64,000 nucleotides of DNA, taken from Bailinhaonella thermotolerans. GTDB taxonomy: Bacteria; Actinomycetota; Actinomycetes; Streptosporangiales; Streptosporangiaceae. The notes under the pieces are model-generated. The model had not been told where the DNA came from, searched no databases, and was given only the letters and a program-made list of their open reading frames with translations. Made by a program: the position numbers and the translations under genes. The DNA lies in NCBI RefSeq assembly GCF_003594875.1, contig NZ_QZEY01000015.1, positions 64,001 through 128,000 of the forward strand, given 5' to 3'. Positions 25,689 through 42,000 of this stretch are shown one piece after another. Numbering within the stretch: position 1 is the stretch's first letter; each line of letters begins with the position of its first letter.

Positions 25689-26549
25689 ATGCGGGATGTC
25701 AGGAACGTACGGCTCGGGGATCACCTGTGCCTGGCCTTCGGGCACGAGGACGAGCAGCGGGCGGTGGTCACGGAGTTCGTCGGGGCCGGGCTCCGCCGGG
25801 ACGAAGGGGTCCTGTACTTCGCCGACGGGGACGGTCGCGACCGGGTGCGGCGGTGGCTGTTCGACGCGGGCGTGGACGTCGCGGCGGCAGTGGACCGCGG
25901 GCAGCTCGTGATGCGGGGGATCGAGAGCGGTTGCCTGGCCTCCGGGCGGTTCGACCCGGAGGCGATGATCGCGACCCTGCGGCACGAACGGGACGCCTGC
26001 CTCACGGCCGGGTTCGCCGGGCTGTGGGTCACCGGGGAGATGGGCTGGGCGGTGTCCGGCACCCCGGGCGCCGAGCGCCTCGAGGAGTTCGAACGGCGGC
26101 TGGCCGGGCTGTTCGACGGAGGGCGCGCGGCGGCGATCTGCCAGTACGACCGGCGGGTGTTCCCGCCCGCCCGGCTCAAGGGACTCCTCGAGTGCCATCC
26201 CGGGAGCGTGCACATGAACCCGATGTTCCAGGGCGCGGCCCTGCGGATGTCGCCCGGATACGACGCCGACGGGCGGCCGGTCCTGCGGGTGGCCGGCACG
26301 ATCGACCGCACCACCGTCGGGGTGTGGGGCGAGGCCCTGCGCGCCGCGGCGACCTGGGGCGGCGACATCCGGGTGGACATGACCGGCCTGGAGTTCATCG
26401 ATGTGGCCGGCCTGCGCGAGGTCGCACAGATCGCGGACGGCCTGCCCGGCGACCGGCGCCTCCGCATGCGCAACCTGGCGCCCATGGTCGCCGACGTGAT
26501 CCGCATGGTCGGCTGGGACCAGACGCCCGGCCTGGTCATCGAGGAGTAG
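25689..26549 (+). CDS. MEDS-domain / STAS-domain regulator
   Basis: 286 residues. Residues 8-185 match the MEDS sensory domain of DcmR-like proteins (LGDHLCLAFGHEDEQ opening, GLWVTGEMGWAV centre, AAICQYDRRVFPP, CHPGSVHMNP). Residues 195-286 form a STAS anti-sigma-antagonist domain with IRVDMTGLEFIDVAGLREV; the usual phosphorylatable Ser after the Asp is Val/Ala-rich here (FIDVAGL). ATG 25689 follows AGGTGG. The next gene, 11 bases on, carries the same sensor domain fused to an ATPase, making this a likely antagonist/kinase pair in partner switching. Confidence 0.88.
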   Translation: MRDVRNVRLGDHLCLAFGHEDEQRAVVTEFVGAGLRRDEGVLYFADGDGRDRVRRWLFDAGVDVAAAVDRGQLVMRGIESGCLASGRFDPEAMIATLRHERDACLTAGFAGLWVTGEMGWAVSGTPGAERLEEFERRLAGLFDGGRAAAICQYDRRVFPPARLKGLLECHPGSVHMNPMFQGAALRMSPGYDADGRPVLRVAGTIDRTTVGVWGEALRAAATWGGDIRVDMTGLEFIDVAGLREVAQIADGLPGDRRLRMRNLAPMVADVIRMVGWDQTPGLVIEE

Positions 26550-26560
26550 GGGGTGCGGGC

Positions 26561-27511
26561 ATGAGCGACCCGGGCACCGGGCTGATCCACCAGGCGCTGT
26601 TCTACGACCGCGACGAGGAGTTCCTGGCCGCCACCGCGGGCTTCTGCCTGGACGGCCTCAAGGCGGGCGACACCGTGCTCGCCGTCACGACCGCGGCCAA
26701 CATCGGCCTGCTCCGCGACCACCTGGGGGCCGCCGCCGGCGAGGTGGAGTTCGTCGACGCGCGGGACTGGTACGAGGCCCCGGGCCGCACCCTGGCCGCC
26801 TACGGCCGTTACGTGGACGAGCACGAGGCGGACGGGCGGCTGGTGCGGATCATCGGCGAGCCGGTCTGGCACGGGCGCGACGGGCTGGAGGAGGCCGAGT
26901 GGACCCGCTACGAGTCGGTGATCAACGCCGCCTTCGCGGGCAGCGCGGCGTGGATCATCTGCCCGTACGACGAGCGGGCCCTCCCCGCGCACGTGGTCGC
27001 GAACGCCCGCCGTACCCACCCCGAGCTCCTCGCGGGCGGCGAGACCCTCGAAAGCGCCAAATATGAGGACCCGTACGCCTTCGTCTGCGAGGGGGACGGC
27101 CTCCCGCTCCCGCCGCCGCCGGACGGCGCCGGGGAGTCCCTGCTGGAGCTGCGGCTCCCCGACTGCGACCTGGCCGAGGTACGGCGGCGCGCCGGGGATC
27201 ACACCCGCGCCCTCGGCCTGCCGCCCGACCGGGTCCAGCGCCTGGTCACCGCCCTCAACGAGCTCGCCACCAACGTCCTGCGCCACGGCGGCGGGCAGGG
27301 CCGGGTCCTGATCTGGCCCGAGGGCGGCCGGATCGTCTGCGACGTCAGCGACCGGGGGCGCCTGCTGACGCCCTTCCCCGGCTACATCCCACCCGACCCG
27401 GCCGCCCCGAACGGGCACGGCCTCTGGGTGGTCCGCCAGCTCTGCGACCTGCTCCAGGTCCGCGCCACCCCCGAGGGGAGCCGGTTCCGCATCCACCTCG
27501 CCCGCGCCTGA
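26561..27511 (+). CDS. MEDS-domain / HATPase anti-sigma kinase
   Basis: 316 residues. N-terminal MEDS domain, about 8-180 (LIHQALFYDRDEEFLAA, RIIGEPVW, AAWIICPYDERALP, THPELL). C-terminal GHKL ATPase of the RsbW/SpoIIAB type, about 200-316 (VTALNELATNVLRHGG N-box, CDVSDRG, NGHGLWVVRQLCD G-box). It would bind a sigma factor or phosphorylate a STAS protein, the likeliest partner being the neighbour just upstream. No sigma-factor gene is nearby, so the final target is unknown. Confidence 0.9.
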   Translation: MSDPGTGLIHQALFYDRDEEFLAATAGFCLDGLKAGDTVLAVTTAANIGLLRDHLGAAAGEVEFVDARDWYEAPGRTLAAYGRYVDEHEADGRLVRIIGEPVWHGRDGLEEAEWTRYESVINAAFAGSAAWIICPYDERALPAHVVANARRTHPELLAGGETLESAKYEDPYAFVCEGDGLPLPPPPDGAGESLLELRLPDCDLAEVRRRAGDHTRALGLPPDRVQRLVTALNELATNVLRHGGGQGRVLIWPEGGRIVCDVSDRGRLLTPFPGYIPPDPAAPNGHGLWVVRQLCDLLQVRATPEGSRFRIHLARA

Positions 27512-27587
27512 CGGGCGGCCGGGCGACCCCGCGTGCCGGGCGGGTGCCCGCCCCGGGAACTCCCGGGGCGCAGCGGCGCGGGACCGG

Positions 27588-27680
27588 CGGGTCAGGCGGG
27601 ACCGGCGGGTCAGGGTCAGCCGGGTCAGGGTCAGGCCGGGCCAGCCGGGTCAGGGCCAGCCGGGTCAGGCGGGTCAGGCG
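27588..27680. repeat. Imperfect 15-bp tandem repeats (GGGTCAGGNNCAGCC)
   Basis: The stretch from about 27588 to the end of the flavoprotein gene is built from overlapping GGTCAGGG and CAGCCGGGTCAGG words, about six loose copies. It is wholly intergenic between convergent genes and could have terminator or recombination relevance. Confidence 0.6.
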
Positions 27681-28783
27681 GCCTCCGGCGCGGCCTCCGC
27701 CAGGCCGAACAGCGCGGCGAACCGGCCCGTGAACAGGTCCGCGCCCTTGTACTCCGACGTGCCCGGCGCGCCCAGGACCAGCGGCCCGTCGGGGGTGGGG
27801 AGCTGGCCGACGCCCGCCTCGGGGCCGAGCGGCAGCAGCACGAAGGGCAGGGGCGAGATCTCGTAGACCTTCCCCGGCCGCTCCCCGCGCACCTGGGCGA
27901 GGATGTTCTCGGCCACGACCTCGGCGTGCCGCATCGCGTTCGCGGCCATCTTGGGCTCCTGGACGTCCGTGATGTCGCCGATCGCGTAGATGTGATCGTG
28001 CCCGTCCAGGTTGAGGGTCTCGCGGACCCGGACGTGCCCCCGCGGGGTGGCGACGCCGGCCAGTTCCTCGCTCAGGTAGGCGGTGTCGACGCTCACGCCG
28101 TACGCCCGGAACCAGATGTCGGCCGAGATCTCCCGCGCGCCGGCCCGCACCGTGAACGGCGCCGCGACCCCGGGCTCCACCGGCGGCTCCGAGTCCAGTG
28201 AGGTGCCCAGCAGCAGCTCCACGCCGAACTCGTCGAGCTGCCGCCGCAGGTCGTTCACCATCTCCGCCTCGAAGCCCGGCAGCAGGGCGGTGGCCGGATC
28301 GACGACGGTGACCTCCTTGTCGGGCCACACCGCCTTGATCTCCCCGGCCAGCTCCAGTCCGACCGGCCCGGCCCCGGCGATGAGCACCCGTCCGGCTCCG
28401 GTGAGCTCCCGGTGCGTGGCCGCGAGCCGGTCGCGGGCGTCACCGGAGTGGTCCACGGAGAACTTGAACGGGAAGGGGTACCCCGAGCCGGTGGCCAGGA
28501 CGAGGTAGTCGGCCTCGACCCGGTCCCCGGAGCCCAGCACCACCCCGCGCGCGTCCACCGAGACCGCCCGGTCCCGGATGACCCGGCCCCGGTCCAGCAG
28601 GGCGTCGTAGGGGAAGAACAGGTTGTCGGCCCACTCCGGCCGCACCAGCGCCCGCAGCGCCGCCGCGTTCTGCACGAACGCGTCCTTCGGCTCCACGAGC
28701 ACGACGTCGGCCTCCTGGTCCAGCGCCTTGGCCACGGCCGCGCCGCCGTACCCGCCGCCGACCACCACAACAGTGCGTCCCAT
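27674..28783 (-). CDS. NDH-2 / AIF-like NAD(P)H:quinone oxidoreductase
   Basis: 369-residue flavoprotein with two dinucleotide-binding folds: FAD site TVVVVGGGYGGAAVAKAL at residues 4-21 and NAD(P)H site GRVLIAGAGPVGLELAGEI at about 145-163. The FAD-contacting motif IYAIGDITDV lies near 290. This is the type II NADH dehydrogenase/FSP1-like layout, probably reducing quinone at the membrane. ATG 28783 is preferred (GGGAG 6 bases upstream) over the track-length start at 28852, which would lie in the promoter. The promoter has near-consensus -35/-10 boxes overlapped by two palindromes, so the gene is tightly regulated. Confidence 0.9.
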   Translation of the reverse strand: MGRTVVVVGGGYGGAAVAKALDQEADVVLVEPKDAFVQNAAALRALVRPEWADNLFFPYDALLDRGRVIRDRAVSVDARGVVLGSGDRVEADYLVLATGSGYPFPFKFSVDHSGDARDRLAATHRELTGAGRVLIAGAGPVGLELAGEIKAVWPDKEVTVVDPATALLPGFEAEMVNDLRRQLDEFGVELLLGTSLDSEPPVEPGVAAPFTVRAGAREISADIWFRAYGVSVDTAYLSEELAGVATPRGHVRVRETLNLDGHDHIYAIGDITDVQEPKMAANAMRHAEVVAENILAQVRGERPGKVYEISPLPFVLLPLGPEAGVGQLPTPDGPLVLGAPGTSEYKGADLFTGRFAALFGLAEAAPEAA

Positions 28784-28810
28784 GATCTGCTCCCACGAGG
28801 AAAGAATCTT

Positions 28811-28852
28811 GTTCGTTGGACGAACTATATTGGTTCGCACCCCGAACTTCAA
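28811..28852 (-). promoter_or_regulatory. Promoter with two 15-bp operator palindromes
   Basis: On the minus strand TTGAAG (28852-28847), a 17-base spacer and TATAGT (28829-28824) make a good sigma-70-type promoter, about 40 bases before the ATG. GTTCGTTGGACGAAC (28811-28825, perfect palindrome) overlaps the -10. GTTCGCACCCCGAAC (28833-28847, same outer GTTCG/CGAAC) fills the spacer. Centres are 22 bases apart, so two dimers could bind the same face. The cognate repressor is not next door. Confidence 0.75.
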
Positions 28853-29023
28853 CTCGGGCGTCGTCGCCCCTCGTGGGGGATGATCACGGCCGGATGCCCG
28901 TACGCCCAGGTGGGAGGCGTGACCCGAGGCGCGCGGGAATCCCCGGGCGGCTCCCGTGAACGCGGGGAAAACGCCGGGAAACGGCGGTCCGGGAGGGGAA
29001 AACGCCTGCCGGGGGGAGGCGGT

Positions 29024-29392
29024 CTACGCGCCCGGGCCGGCGGCGGGGCCCTCCGGGCGGGCGCGGGCGAGCAGGCGGGCCAGGTGGGCGTGGAGGCGGT
29101 GCTCGGCGGGGCCGGGGCCGCCGGTGACGGTGGTGAGGGCGACCAGGGCCGTGACGGCCACGTCGCAGAGTTCGGCGGCCAGGTCGTCGGGGGTGGCGTG
29201 GACGCCCTTGCGCGGGTTCTGCCCGGTCACGCCGATGTAGGCCGCGGCGGCCTCGCCGTACTCCTCGCCGATCTTCATGATGCGCATCGCGACCTCGTGG
29301 TCGGTGCGCGGATTGGCCGCGTCGAGCCAGGCGGTCAGCTCGGCGATGGCCGGCCAGAGGGGGACGGGGGTCCCGGGAAGAGGCGCGGTCAT
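29024..29392 (-). CDS. MazG-like nucleotide pyrophosphohydrolase-type protein
   Basis: 122 residues, all-alpha. MKIGEEYGEAAAAYIG carries the ExxxE metal-binding half and DDLAAELCDVAVTALVAL the ExxxD half of the MazG-like fold. Such proteins hydrolyse non-canonical or damaged NTPs. ATG 29392 is chosen because GGGAGG lies 8 bases upstream; GTG 29398 is too close to that site. The small secreted-peptide gene lies 73 bases upstream on the same strand. Confidence 0.8.
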   Translation of the reverse strand: MTAPLPGTPVPLWPAIAELTAWLDAANPRTDHEVAMRIMKIGEEYGEAAAAYIGVTGQNPRKGVHATPDDLAAELCDVAVTALVALTTVTGGPGPAEHRLHAHLARLLARARPEGPAAGPGA

Positions 29393-29465
29393 GGGCACAT
29401 CCTCCCGGGTGCTTCCGGTGCGCCGGGCCCGAACGGCGGCACCGCACCCGGGCCCGGGGGAGGGG

Positions 29466-29579
29466 CTACGGCCAGGTGTTGCCGGCGCTGGCGGGGGCGG
29501 CGGTCACGGCGGCGATCGACACCGCGAAGCCGGTGGACAGGAGGGCGGTCAGGAGGGCGGCGGCGAGTCTGCGGCGCAT
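29466..29579 (-). CDS. 37-residue secreted peptide precursor
   Basis: Short gene with a clear ribosome site (GAGAGGA 7 bases before ATG 29579). The product is almost entirely a signal peptide: MRRR, a hydrophobic core LAAALLTALLSTGFAVSIAA, and an ASA cleavage motif, followed by only GNTWP and stop. If cleaved at ASA a pentapeptide would be released. The coding character (basic start, hydrophobic core, AxA site) is strong for such a short frame, but no homologue is known to me. It precedes the MazG-like gene on the same strand. Confidence 0.6.
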   Translation of the reverse strand: MRRRLAAALLTALLSTGFAVSIAAVTAAPASAGNTWP

Positions 29580-29776
29580 GTGCGTTCCTCTCACTCACGT
29601 GACTCTGGTCCCTCGATCCTCATCCGGCGCGCGGGGGGCCGCCAGGCCCAGACACGGTCCGTGGCGGCCCCGGCACCGGCGGTCCGGACCCGAGGACGGC
29701 TCGTGATCGGGTCTTGACGGCGCGGGCGGTTTGGTGGGGGCTGGAAGGAGGGCTCCCGGACCGAGGAGGTCGGCTC

Positions 29777-31873
29777 ATGGGCAAGCGGCGCTTCTGGAAT
29801 CCACGGCGGGCGGGGGGCGTGACGATGGGAGGTGTGGTGGCACTCGCGCTGCTCACGGCCCCATCACCGGCGTCGGGAACGGCCACGCCGGGTTCGGCCG
29901 CGCCCGGGACCACCGCGCCGGGTTCGGCCGCGCCCGGGACCGCCGTGCCGGGTTCGGCCGCGCCCGGCGCGGGGTCCGCGGCGGCGTACCTCGACCCGCG
30001 CCGGCCCGTCGAGCAGCGGGTCGCGGACCTGCTCTCGCGGATGACCGTGGAGGAGAAGGTCGGGCAGATGACGCAGGCCGAGCGCGCCGCGGTGGCCGAC
30101 GACCCCACGAGGATCGCGGCCTGGCGGCTCGGCTCGGTGCTGTCGGGCGGGGGATCGACGCCCGCGGAGAACACCCCCGAGGCGTGGCTGCGCATGGTCA
30201 ACGAGTTCCAGGCGCAGGCGCTGAGCACCCGGCTGAAGATCCCGATGATGTACGGGATCGACGCGGTGCACGGTCACGGCAACCTGCGCGGCGCGACGGT
30301 CTTCCCGCACAACACGGGCCTGGGCGCGACGCGTGACCCGCGCCTGGTGGAGGAGATCGGGCACGCCACCGCGCGGGAGGTGCGCGCGACCGGGATCCAC
30401 TGGAACTTCGCGCCCTGCCTGTGCGTGTCGCGCGACGAGCGCTGGGGCCGGAGCTACGAGAGCTTCGGCGAGGACCCCGCCCTGGTGTCCCGGATGGCCG
30501 TCGCCGTCCGCGGCCTCCAGGGCCGTACGGCTCCCGCCGGGCTGGACCGGCCCGACCGCGTCCTGGCCACGGCCAAGCACTTCGCCGGGGACGGCGGGAC
30601 CCGGTACGACACGGCGGTGGCCGAGGCGAACCGGGGCAAGCCCTGGTGGGAGCAGCGGTACACCATCGACCAGGGCGTCACGGTGACGAGCCGGGCCGAC
30701 TTCTACCGCCTCCACGTCGCGCCGTACGTGCCCGCGATCAAGGAGCACCGGGTCGGCACCGTCATGCCGTCCTTCTCCAGCGTGGACTGGACCGAGGACG
30801 GCGTGGGGAACCCGGTCAAGATGCACGCCAGCCGGGAGCTGATCACCGGCCTGCTCAAGGAGCGGCTGGGCTTCCGCGGCTTCGTGATCTCCGACTGGGA
30901 GGGCATCCACCAGATCCCCGACCCGGCGGCCCCGGGCGAGGCCGGGCTCACGCCGTACAAGGTGCGGACGGGGGTGAACGCCGGGATCGACATGTTCATG
31001 GAGCCGAACACCGCGCCGCGGTTCCAGGAGCTGCTGCTCGCCGAGATCGCGGCCGGGCGGGTGCCGATGGCCCGGATCGACGACGCGGTGCAGCGCATCC
31101 TGACGGCGAAGTTCCAGCTCGGGCTGTTCGAGCGGCCGTACACCGCCCCGGACCGGCTGGGCGAGGTCGGGAGCGCCCGGCACCGGGCGCTGGCCCGGGA
31201 GGCGGTCGCCAAGTCCCAGGTGCTCCTCAAGAACGCCGGCCGGACGCTGCCGCTCAAGCCCGCGTCGTCGCTGTACGTCGCGGGGCGCAACGCCGACGAC
31301 ATCGGCAACCAGGCCGGCGGCTGGACGATCACCTGGCAGGGCGCGTCCGGCGACATCCTGCCGGGGACCACGATCCTCGCGGGCATCCGCGAGGTGGCCA
31401 AGGGCGCGACGATCACCCACAGCCCCGACGCCTCCGCCCCCATCGACCCCGGGGCCACCGGCGTCGTCGTCGTGGGCGAGACGCCGTACGCCGAGGGGTA
31501 CGGCGACGTCGGCGGGCCCGAGTGCGGCTGGTGCACCGCGCCGCAGCAGGAGGAGAAGTCGCTGACCCTCCAGCCCGCCGACCAGGCCGTCGTGGACAAG
31601 GTCTGCGCCGCCGTGACCCGCTGCGTCGTGGTCGTCGTCTCCGGCCGCCCGCAGATCGTCGCCGACCCCGCGGGGCGGATCGACGCGCTCGTCGCCGCCT
31701 GGCTCCCGGGCAGCGAGGGCGCGGGCGTGGCCGACGTCCTCTTCGGCCGCCGCCCGTTCACCGGCCGGCTCCCCTTCACCTGGCCCGCGAGCCCCGCCCA
31801 GGTCCCCATCAACGTCGGAGACCGCGACTACCGCCCCGCCTACCCCTACGGCTGGGGCCTGCGCACCCGCTGA
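29777..31873 (+). CDS. Secreted glycoside hydrolase family 3 (beta-glucosidase type)
   Basis: 698 residues. Basic N-terminus KRRFWNPRR, hydrophobic core and a (TAPGSAAPG)-type repeat stalk to about 70. The GH3 barrel follows with GIDAVHGHGNLRGATVFPHN, KHFAGDG, and nucleophile Asp at about 373 in FVISDWEG. The C-terminal GH3 sandwich begins near 475 (VLLKNAGRTLPL). It should cleave beta-glucosides or cello-/laminari-oligosaccharides outside the cell. ATG 29777 follows GAGGAGGT by 7 bases. A very strong hairpin terminator stands 73 bases after the stop. Confidence 0.93.
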   Translation: MGKRRFWNPRRAGGVTMGGVVALALLTAPSPASGTATPGSAAPGTTAPGSAAPGTAVPGSAAPGAGSAAAYLDPRRPVEQRVADLLSRMTVEEKVGQMTQAERAAVADDPTRIAAWRLGSVLSGGGSTPAENTPEAWLRMVNEFQAQALSTRLKIPMMYGIDAVHGHGNLRGATVFPHNTGLGATRDPRLVEEIGHATAREVRATGIHWNFAPCLCVSRDERWGRSYESFGEDPALVSRMAVAVRGLQGRTAPAGLDRPDRVLATAKHFAGDGGTRYDTAVAEANRGKPWWEQRYTIDQGVTVTSRADFYRLHVAPYVPAIKEHRVGTVMPSFSSVDWTEDGVGNPVKMHASRELITGLLKERLGFRGFVISDWEGIHQIPDPAAPGEAGLTPYKVRTGVNAGIDMFMEPNTAPRFQELLLAEIAAGRVPMARIDDAVQRILTAKFQLGLFERPYTAPDRLGEVGSARHRALAREAVAKSQVLLKNAGRTLPLKPASSLYVAGRNADDIGNQAGGWTITWQGASGDILPGTTILAGIREVAKGATITHSPDASAPIDPGATGVVVVGETPYAEGYGDVGGPECGWCTAPQQEEKSLTLQPADQAVVDKVCAAVTRCVVVVVSGRPQIVADPAGRIDALVAAWLPGSEGAGVADVLFGRRPFTGRLPFTWPASPAQVPINVGDRDYRPAYPYGWGLRTR

Positions 31874-31945
31874 CGCGACCGGCGTACGGCCCCCGCGCCC
31901 GCTGACCTGATCGGTGCGCGGCGTCCGCCTCCGGCGGGACCGGTG

Positions 31946-31986
31946 TACGGCTCCCGCGCCCGCCTCGACCGGGCGCGGGAGCCGTA
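31946..31986. terminator. Strong hairpin terminator (17-bp perfect stem)
   Basis: TACGGCTCCCGCGCCCG (31946-31962) and its exact reverse complement (31970-31986) enclose the loop CCTCGAC. It lies after the GH3 stop and well before the NRPS start, so it isolates the NRPS genes from upstream transcription. No T-run follows. Confidence 0.8.
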
Positions 31987-32158
31987 CTCGTCGTGCCGGA
32001 TGGCCCGTCCCCGTCTGTCGGCTCTCGGAAATCCTCGACGGGTTCGCGGGGGATGTGTATGAATTGTGTCGTTCGCCGTACGTCGCCGTGAATTCGGATG
32101 AACGGGTGGCCGCGGGCTCATGAGGCCGCGCGGTGGGGCTTGGGAAAGTGGGATCGAC

Positions 32159-38905
<6,747 letters not shown>

Positions 38906-38932
38906 CCACCCGGACCGGCCATCCACAACCAT

Positions 38933-39008
38933 CCCGAAGAACCCGAAGAACCCGAAGAACCCGAAGAACCCGAACAGCCCGATCCAGTCAGTACAGCCCG
39001 ATCCAGTC
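38933..39008. repeat. 9-bp tandem repeats and a 15-bp direct repeat between NRPS genes
   Basis: CCCGAAGAA occurs four times from 38933 and part of a fifth copy. It is followed by CAGCCCGATCCAGTC at 38975-38989 and again at 38994-39008. This repeat block fills most of the 119-base gap between the two NRPS genes. The function is unknown; transcript read-through between the genes is still likely, since no hairpin is present. Confidence 0.8.
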
Positions 39009-39024
39009 CGACTCAGGAGGCCAG

Positions 39025-42000
39025 GTGACCGAGACGACCGGGAAGAGCCACGAGGGCATGCCGGGGAACGGTCCCGGGGCCGTCGCCGAGGACGTGTTCC
39101 CCGCGTCGTTCGCGCAGGAGCGGATCTGGTTCCTCACCGAGCTGCTGCCGTCGGTCCCGGTCTACAACATCGCCGCCGCGATGCGTCTCGAACGCTGCCG
39201 CCCGATCGACCACGGCCTGCTGGAGCGGGCCCTGGCCGCGCTCGCCGACCGGCACGAGCCGCTGCGCACCGCCCTTGAACAGCGCGGCGACCGGATCGTG
39301 CAGCGCATCGCGCGCCGCGTCCCGGTCACCCTGGCCCGCTCCGACCTGTCCGGGCTGTCCGGGGAGGCCGCGCGCGAGGAGTTCGAACGGCTCGCGGCGG
39401 CGGACGGGGCGGCTCCGTTCCGCCTGGACCGGGCCCCGCTGTGGCGCGCCCGGCTCGTGGACCTGGGCGGCGGCGAGCGGCGGCTGCTGTTCACCGCCCA
39501 CCACACGGTCTTCGACGCCTGGTCGTCGGAGGTGTTCCGCGAGGAGCTGACCGAGCTGTACCTCGCGCTGCGCGACGGCCGTCCCCCCGCGCTGCCCGAG
39601 CTGCCGATCCAGTACGCCGACTACGCCGTCTGGCAGCGCGACCAGCTCGGCGGCGGCGCGCTGGACGACGACCTGGCCTACTGGCGCCGGCACCTGGCCG
39701 GGAGCGTGCCGCTGGAGATCCCCGGGGACCGGCCGCGCCCGGCGGAGCTGCGCTACACGGGCGCGACCCACGAGTTCGCGGTGCCCGAGGACGTCGCCGG
39801 GCGCGTGGACGAGCTGGCCCGCGACGCCGAGGCCACGCCGTTCACGGTGCTGCTGGCCGCGTTCGCCGTGCTGCTCGCGCGGTGGACGGGGCGGGACGAC
39901 GTGGTCGTGGGCACGTTCGTCGCGGGGCGGGAGCTGCCCGAGCTGAACCCGCTGATCGGCATGTTCGTCAACACGCTGCCGATCCGGGTGGACCTGTCCG
40001 GTGACCCGTCGTTCGCCGAGGCCGTACGGCGCACGCGCGGGGTGCTGATGGACGCCCTCGACCACCAGCGGGTGCCGTTCGCGCGGCTCGTGGAGGAGCT
40101 GCGCCCGCCGCGCGACCCGGCGCGGACGCCGCTGTTCCAGGTCGCGTTCAACCAGCTCCCGGTGGACGGGCGCGGGCAGCTCGGCACCGGCACGGCGAAG
40201 ACGGACCTGACGCTGGAGCTCCAGAACAGCAGCGGGCGGCTGAGCGGCTGGCTGGAGTACAGCACCGACCTGTACGACCCGGGCACGATCGACCGGCTGG
40301 CGCGCGCGTTCGGCACCCTGATCGGCGCGGCGGCCGCCGACCCGGGGCGGCCGATGTCGCGGCTGCCGCTGCTGGGCCGCGAGGAGCGGGAGCGCGTCCT
40401 GGCCACCGGGCACGGCGCCCCCGCGGCGTACCCGGACCGGCCGCTGCACGAGCTGGTCGGCGAGCAGGCGCGCGCCACGCCCCACGCCGTCGCTGTCGTC
40501 AGCGGCGGCACCTCCCTGACGTACGGCGAGCTGGACGCCCGGTCCGACGACCTGGCCCGCACGCTGATCGAGGCGGGGGTGACGCCCGAGGCCCCGGTCG
40601 GGGTGTGCCTGCCGCCTGGCCCCGAACTGGTCACGGCCCTGATCGCGGTGCTCAAGGCGGGCGCGTGCTACGTCCCGCTGGACCCGCGCTACCCGCGCGA
40701 GCGGCTGGCCCTCATGCTCGACGACTCCGGCGCGGCGCTCACGCTCGCGGCCCCGGCGCTCGCCCCCCGGCTCCCCGGCGCGCGGCTCCTGCTGCTGGGC
40801 CCCCTCGGGACCTGGCCCGAGCCCGCCGCCGCGCCGCGGCTGCCCGCCGTACGACCGGACGCCCTCGCGTACGTGATCTACACCTCCGGCTCCACCGGCA
40901 CCCCCAAGGGCGTGTGCGTGCCGCACCGGGGCGTCGTCAACCTGCTGCGCGACCTGCCGTTCGACGCCGCCGACCGGGTGCCGCTGCTGACCCCGCTCTC
41001 GTTCGACATCGCCGGGCTGGAGGTCTTCGGCCCGCTGCTCGCCGGCGGCGCGATCGTGGTCCCCCCGGCCGGCCCCGCCGAGGGCGGCCTGCCGCACGGA
41101 CTGCGCGACGCCCTCGCGGACGGGAAGGTGACGACCGTGCAGGCGCCGCCCTCGGTGCTCGCGGAGATCGTCGGTGACCTGCCCGCGGGGCTGCCGCGCG
41201 TGTTCAGCGGGGGCGAGCCGCTGCCCGTGCCCCTGGCCGGGCGGCTGGCCGGCGCCGCGGGGGAGCTGTGGAACCTGTACGGGCCCACCGAGACCACGAT
41301 CTGGTCGCTGGCCTGGCGCGTTCCCCCCGGCGTGACGGCGATGTCGCTCGGCTCCCCGATCGCCAACACCACGGCGTACGTCCTGGACGAGGCGATGGAG
41401 CCCGTGCCGCCGGGAGTGCCGGGGGAGCTGTGCCTCGGCGGGCACGGCCTGGCCCGGGGATACCACCGCCGCCCCGGCCTCACCGCCGAGCGCTTCGTCC
41501 CCGACCCCTTCTCCGGGCGGCCGGGCGCGCGCCTCTACCGGACGGGCGACCTCGTGCGGCGTCGCGCGGACGGCTCCCTGGAGTTCCTGGGCCGCGCCGA
41601 CGGCCAGGTGAAGCTGCGCGGCGTCCGCATCGAGCTGGGCGAGGTCGAGGCCGCCCTCGCCGCCTGCCCCGGCGTACGGCGCGCCGCCGCGGCCATCCGC
41701 GACGACGCCCCCGGGGGCCGCGCCCTGGTGGCCTACGTGGACGCCGACCCCGTGCCCGCCGACCTGCTCGACCGTCTCCGCGAACGCCTCCCCGCGACCA
41801 TGGTCCCCAGCCACGTCGTCCAGGTGGCGGACTTCCCCCGCCTCCCGAACGGCAAGCTCGACCGCGCGGCCCTCCCCGCCCCGGCGGCCCCCCGGCCCGC
41901 GGCCCCGCCCGCGCCCCCCGCCACGGAGAGCGAGGAGCTCGTCCACGAGATCTGGCGCGAGGTGCTGGGCCACGGGGAGTTCGGCGTGGACGACGACTTC

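Noticed and set aside
29389-29598. 69-codon minus-strand frame overlapping the secreted-peptide gene
   Set aside because: Arg/Pro-rich, no features; the alternative 37-residue frame has a signal peptide and ribosome site.
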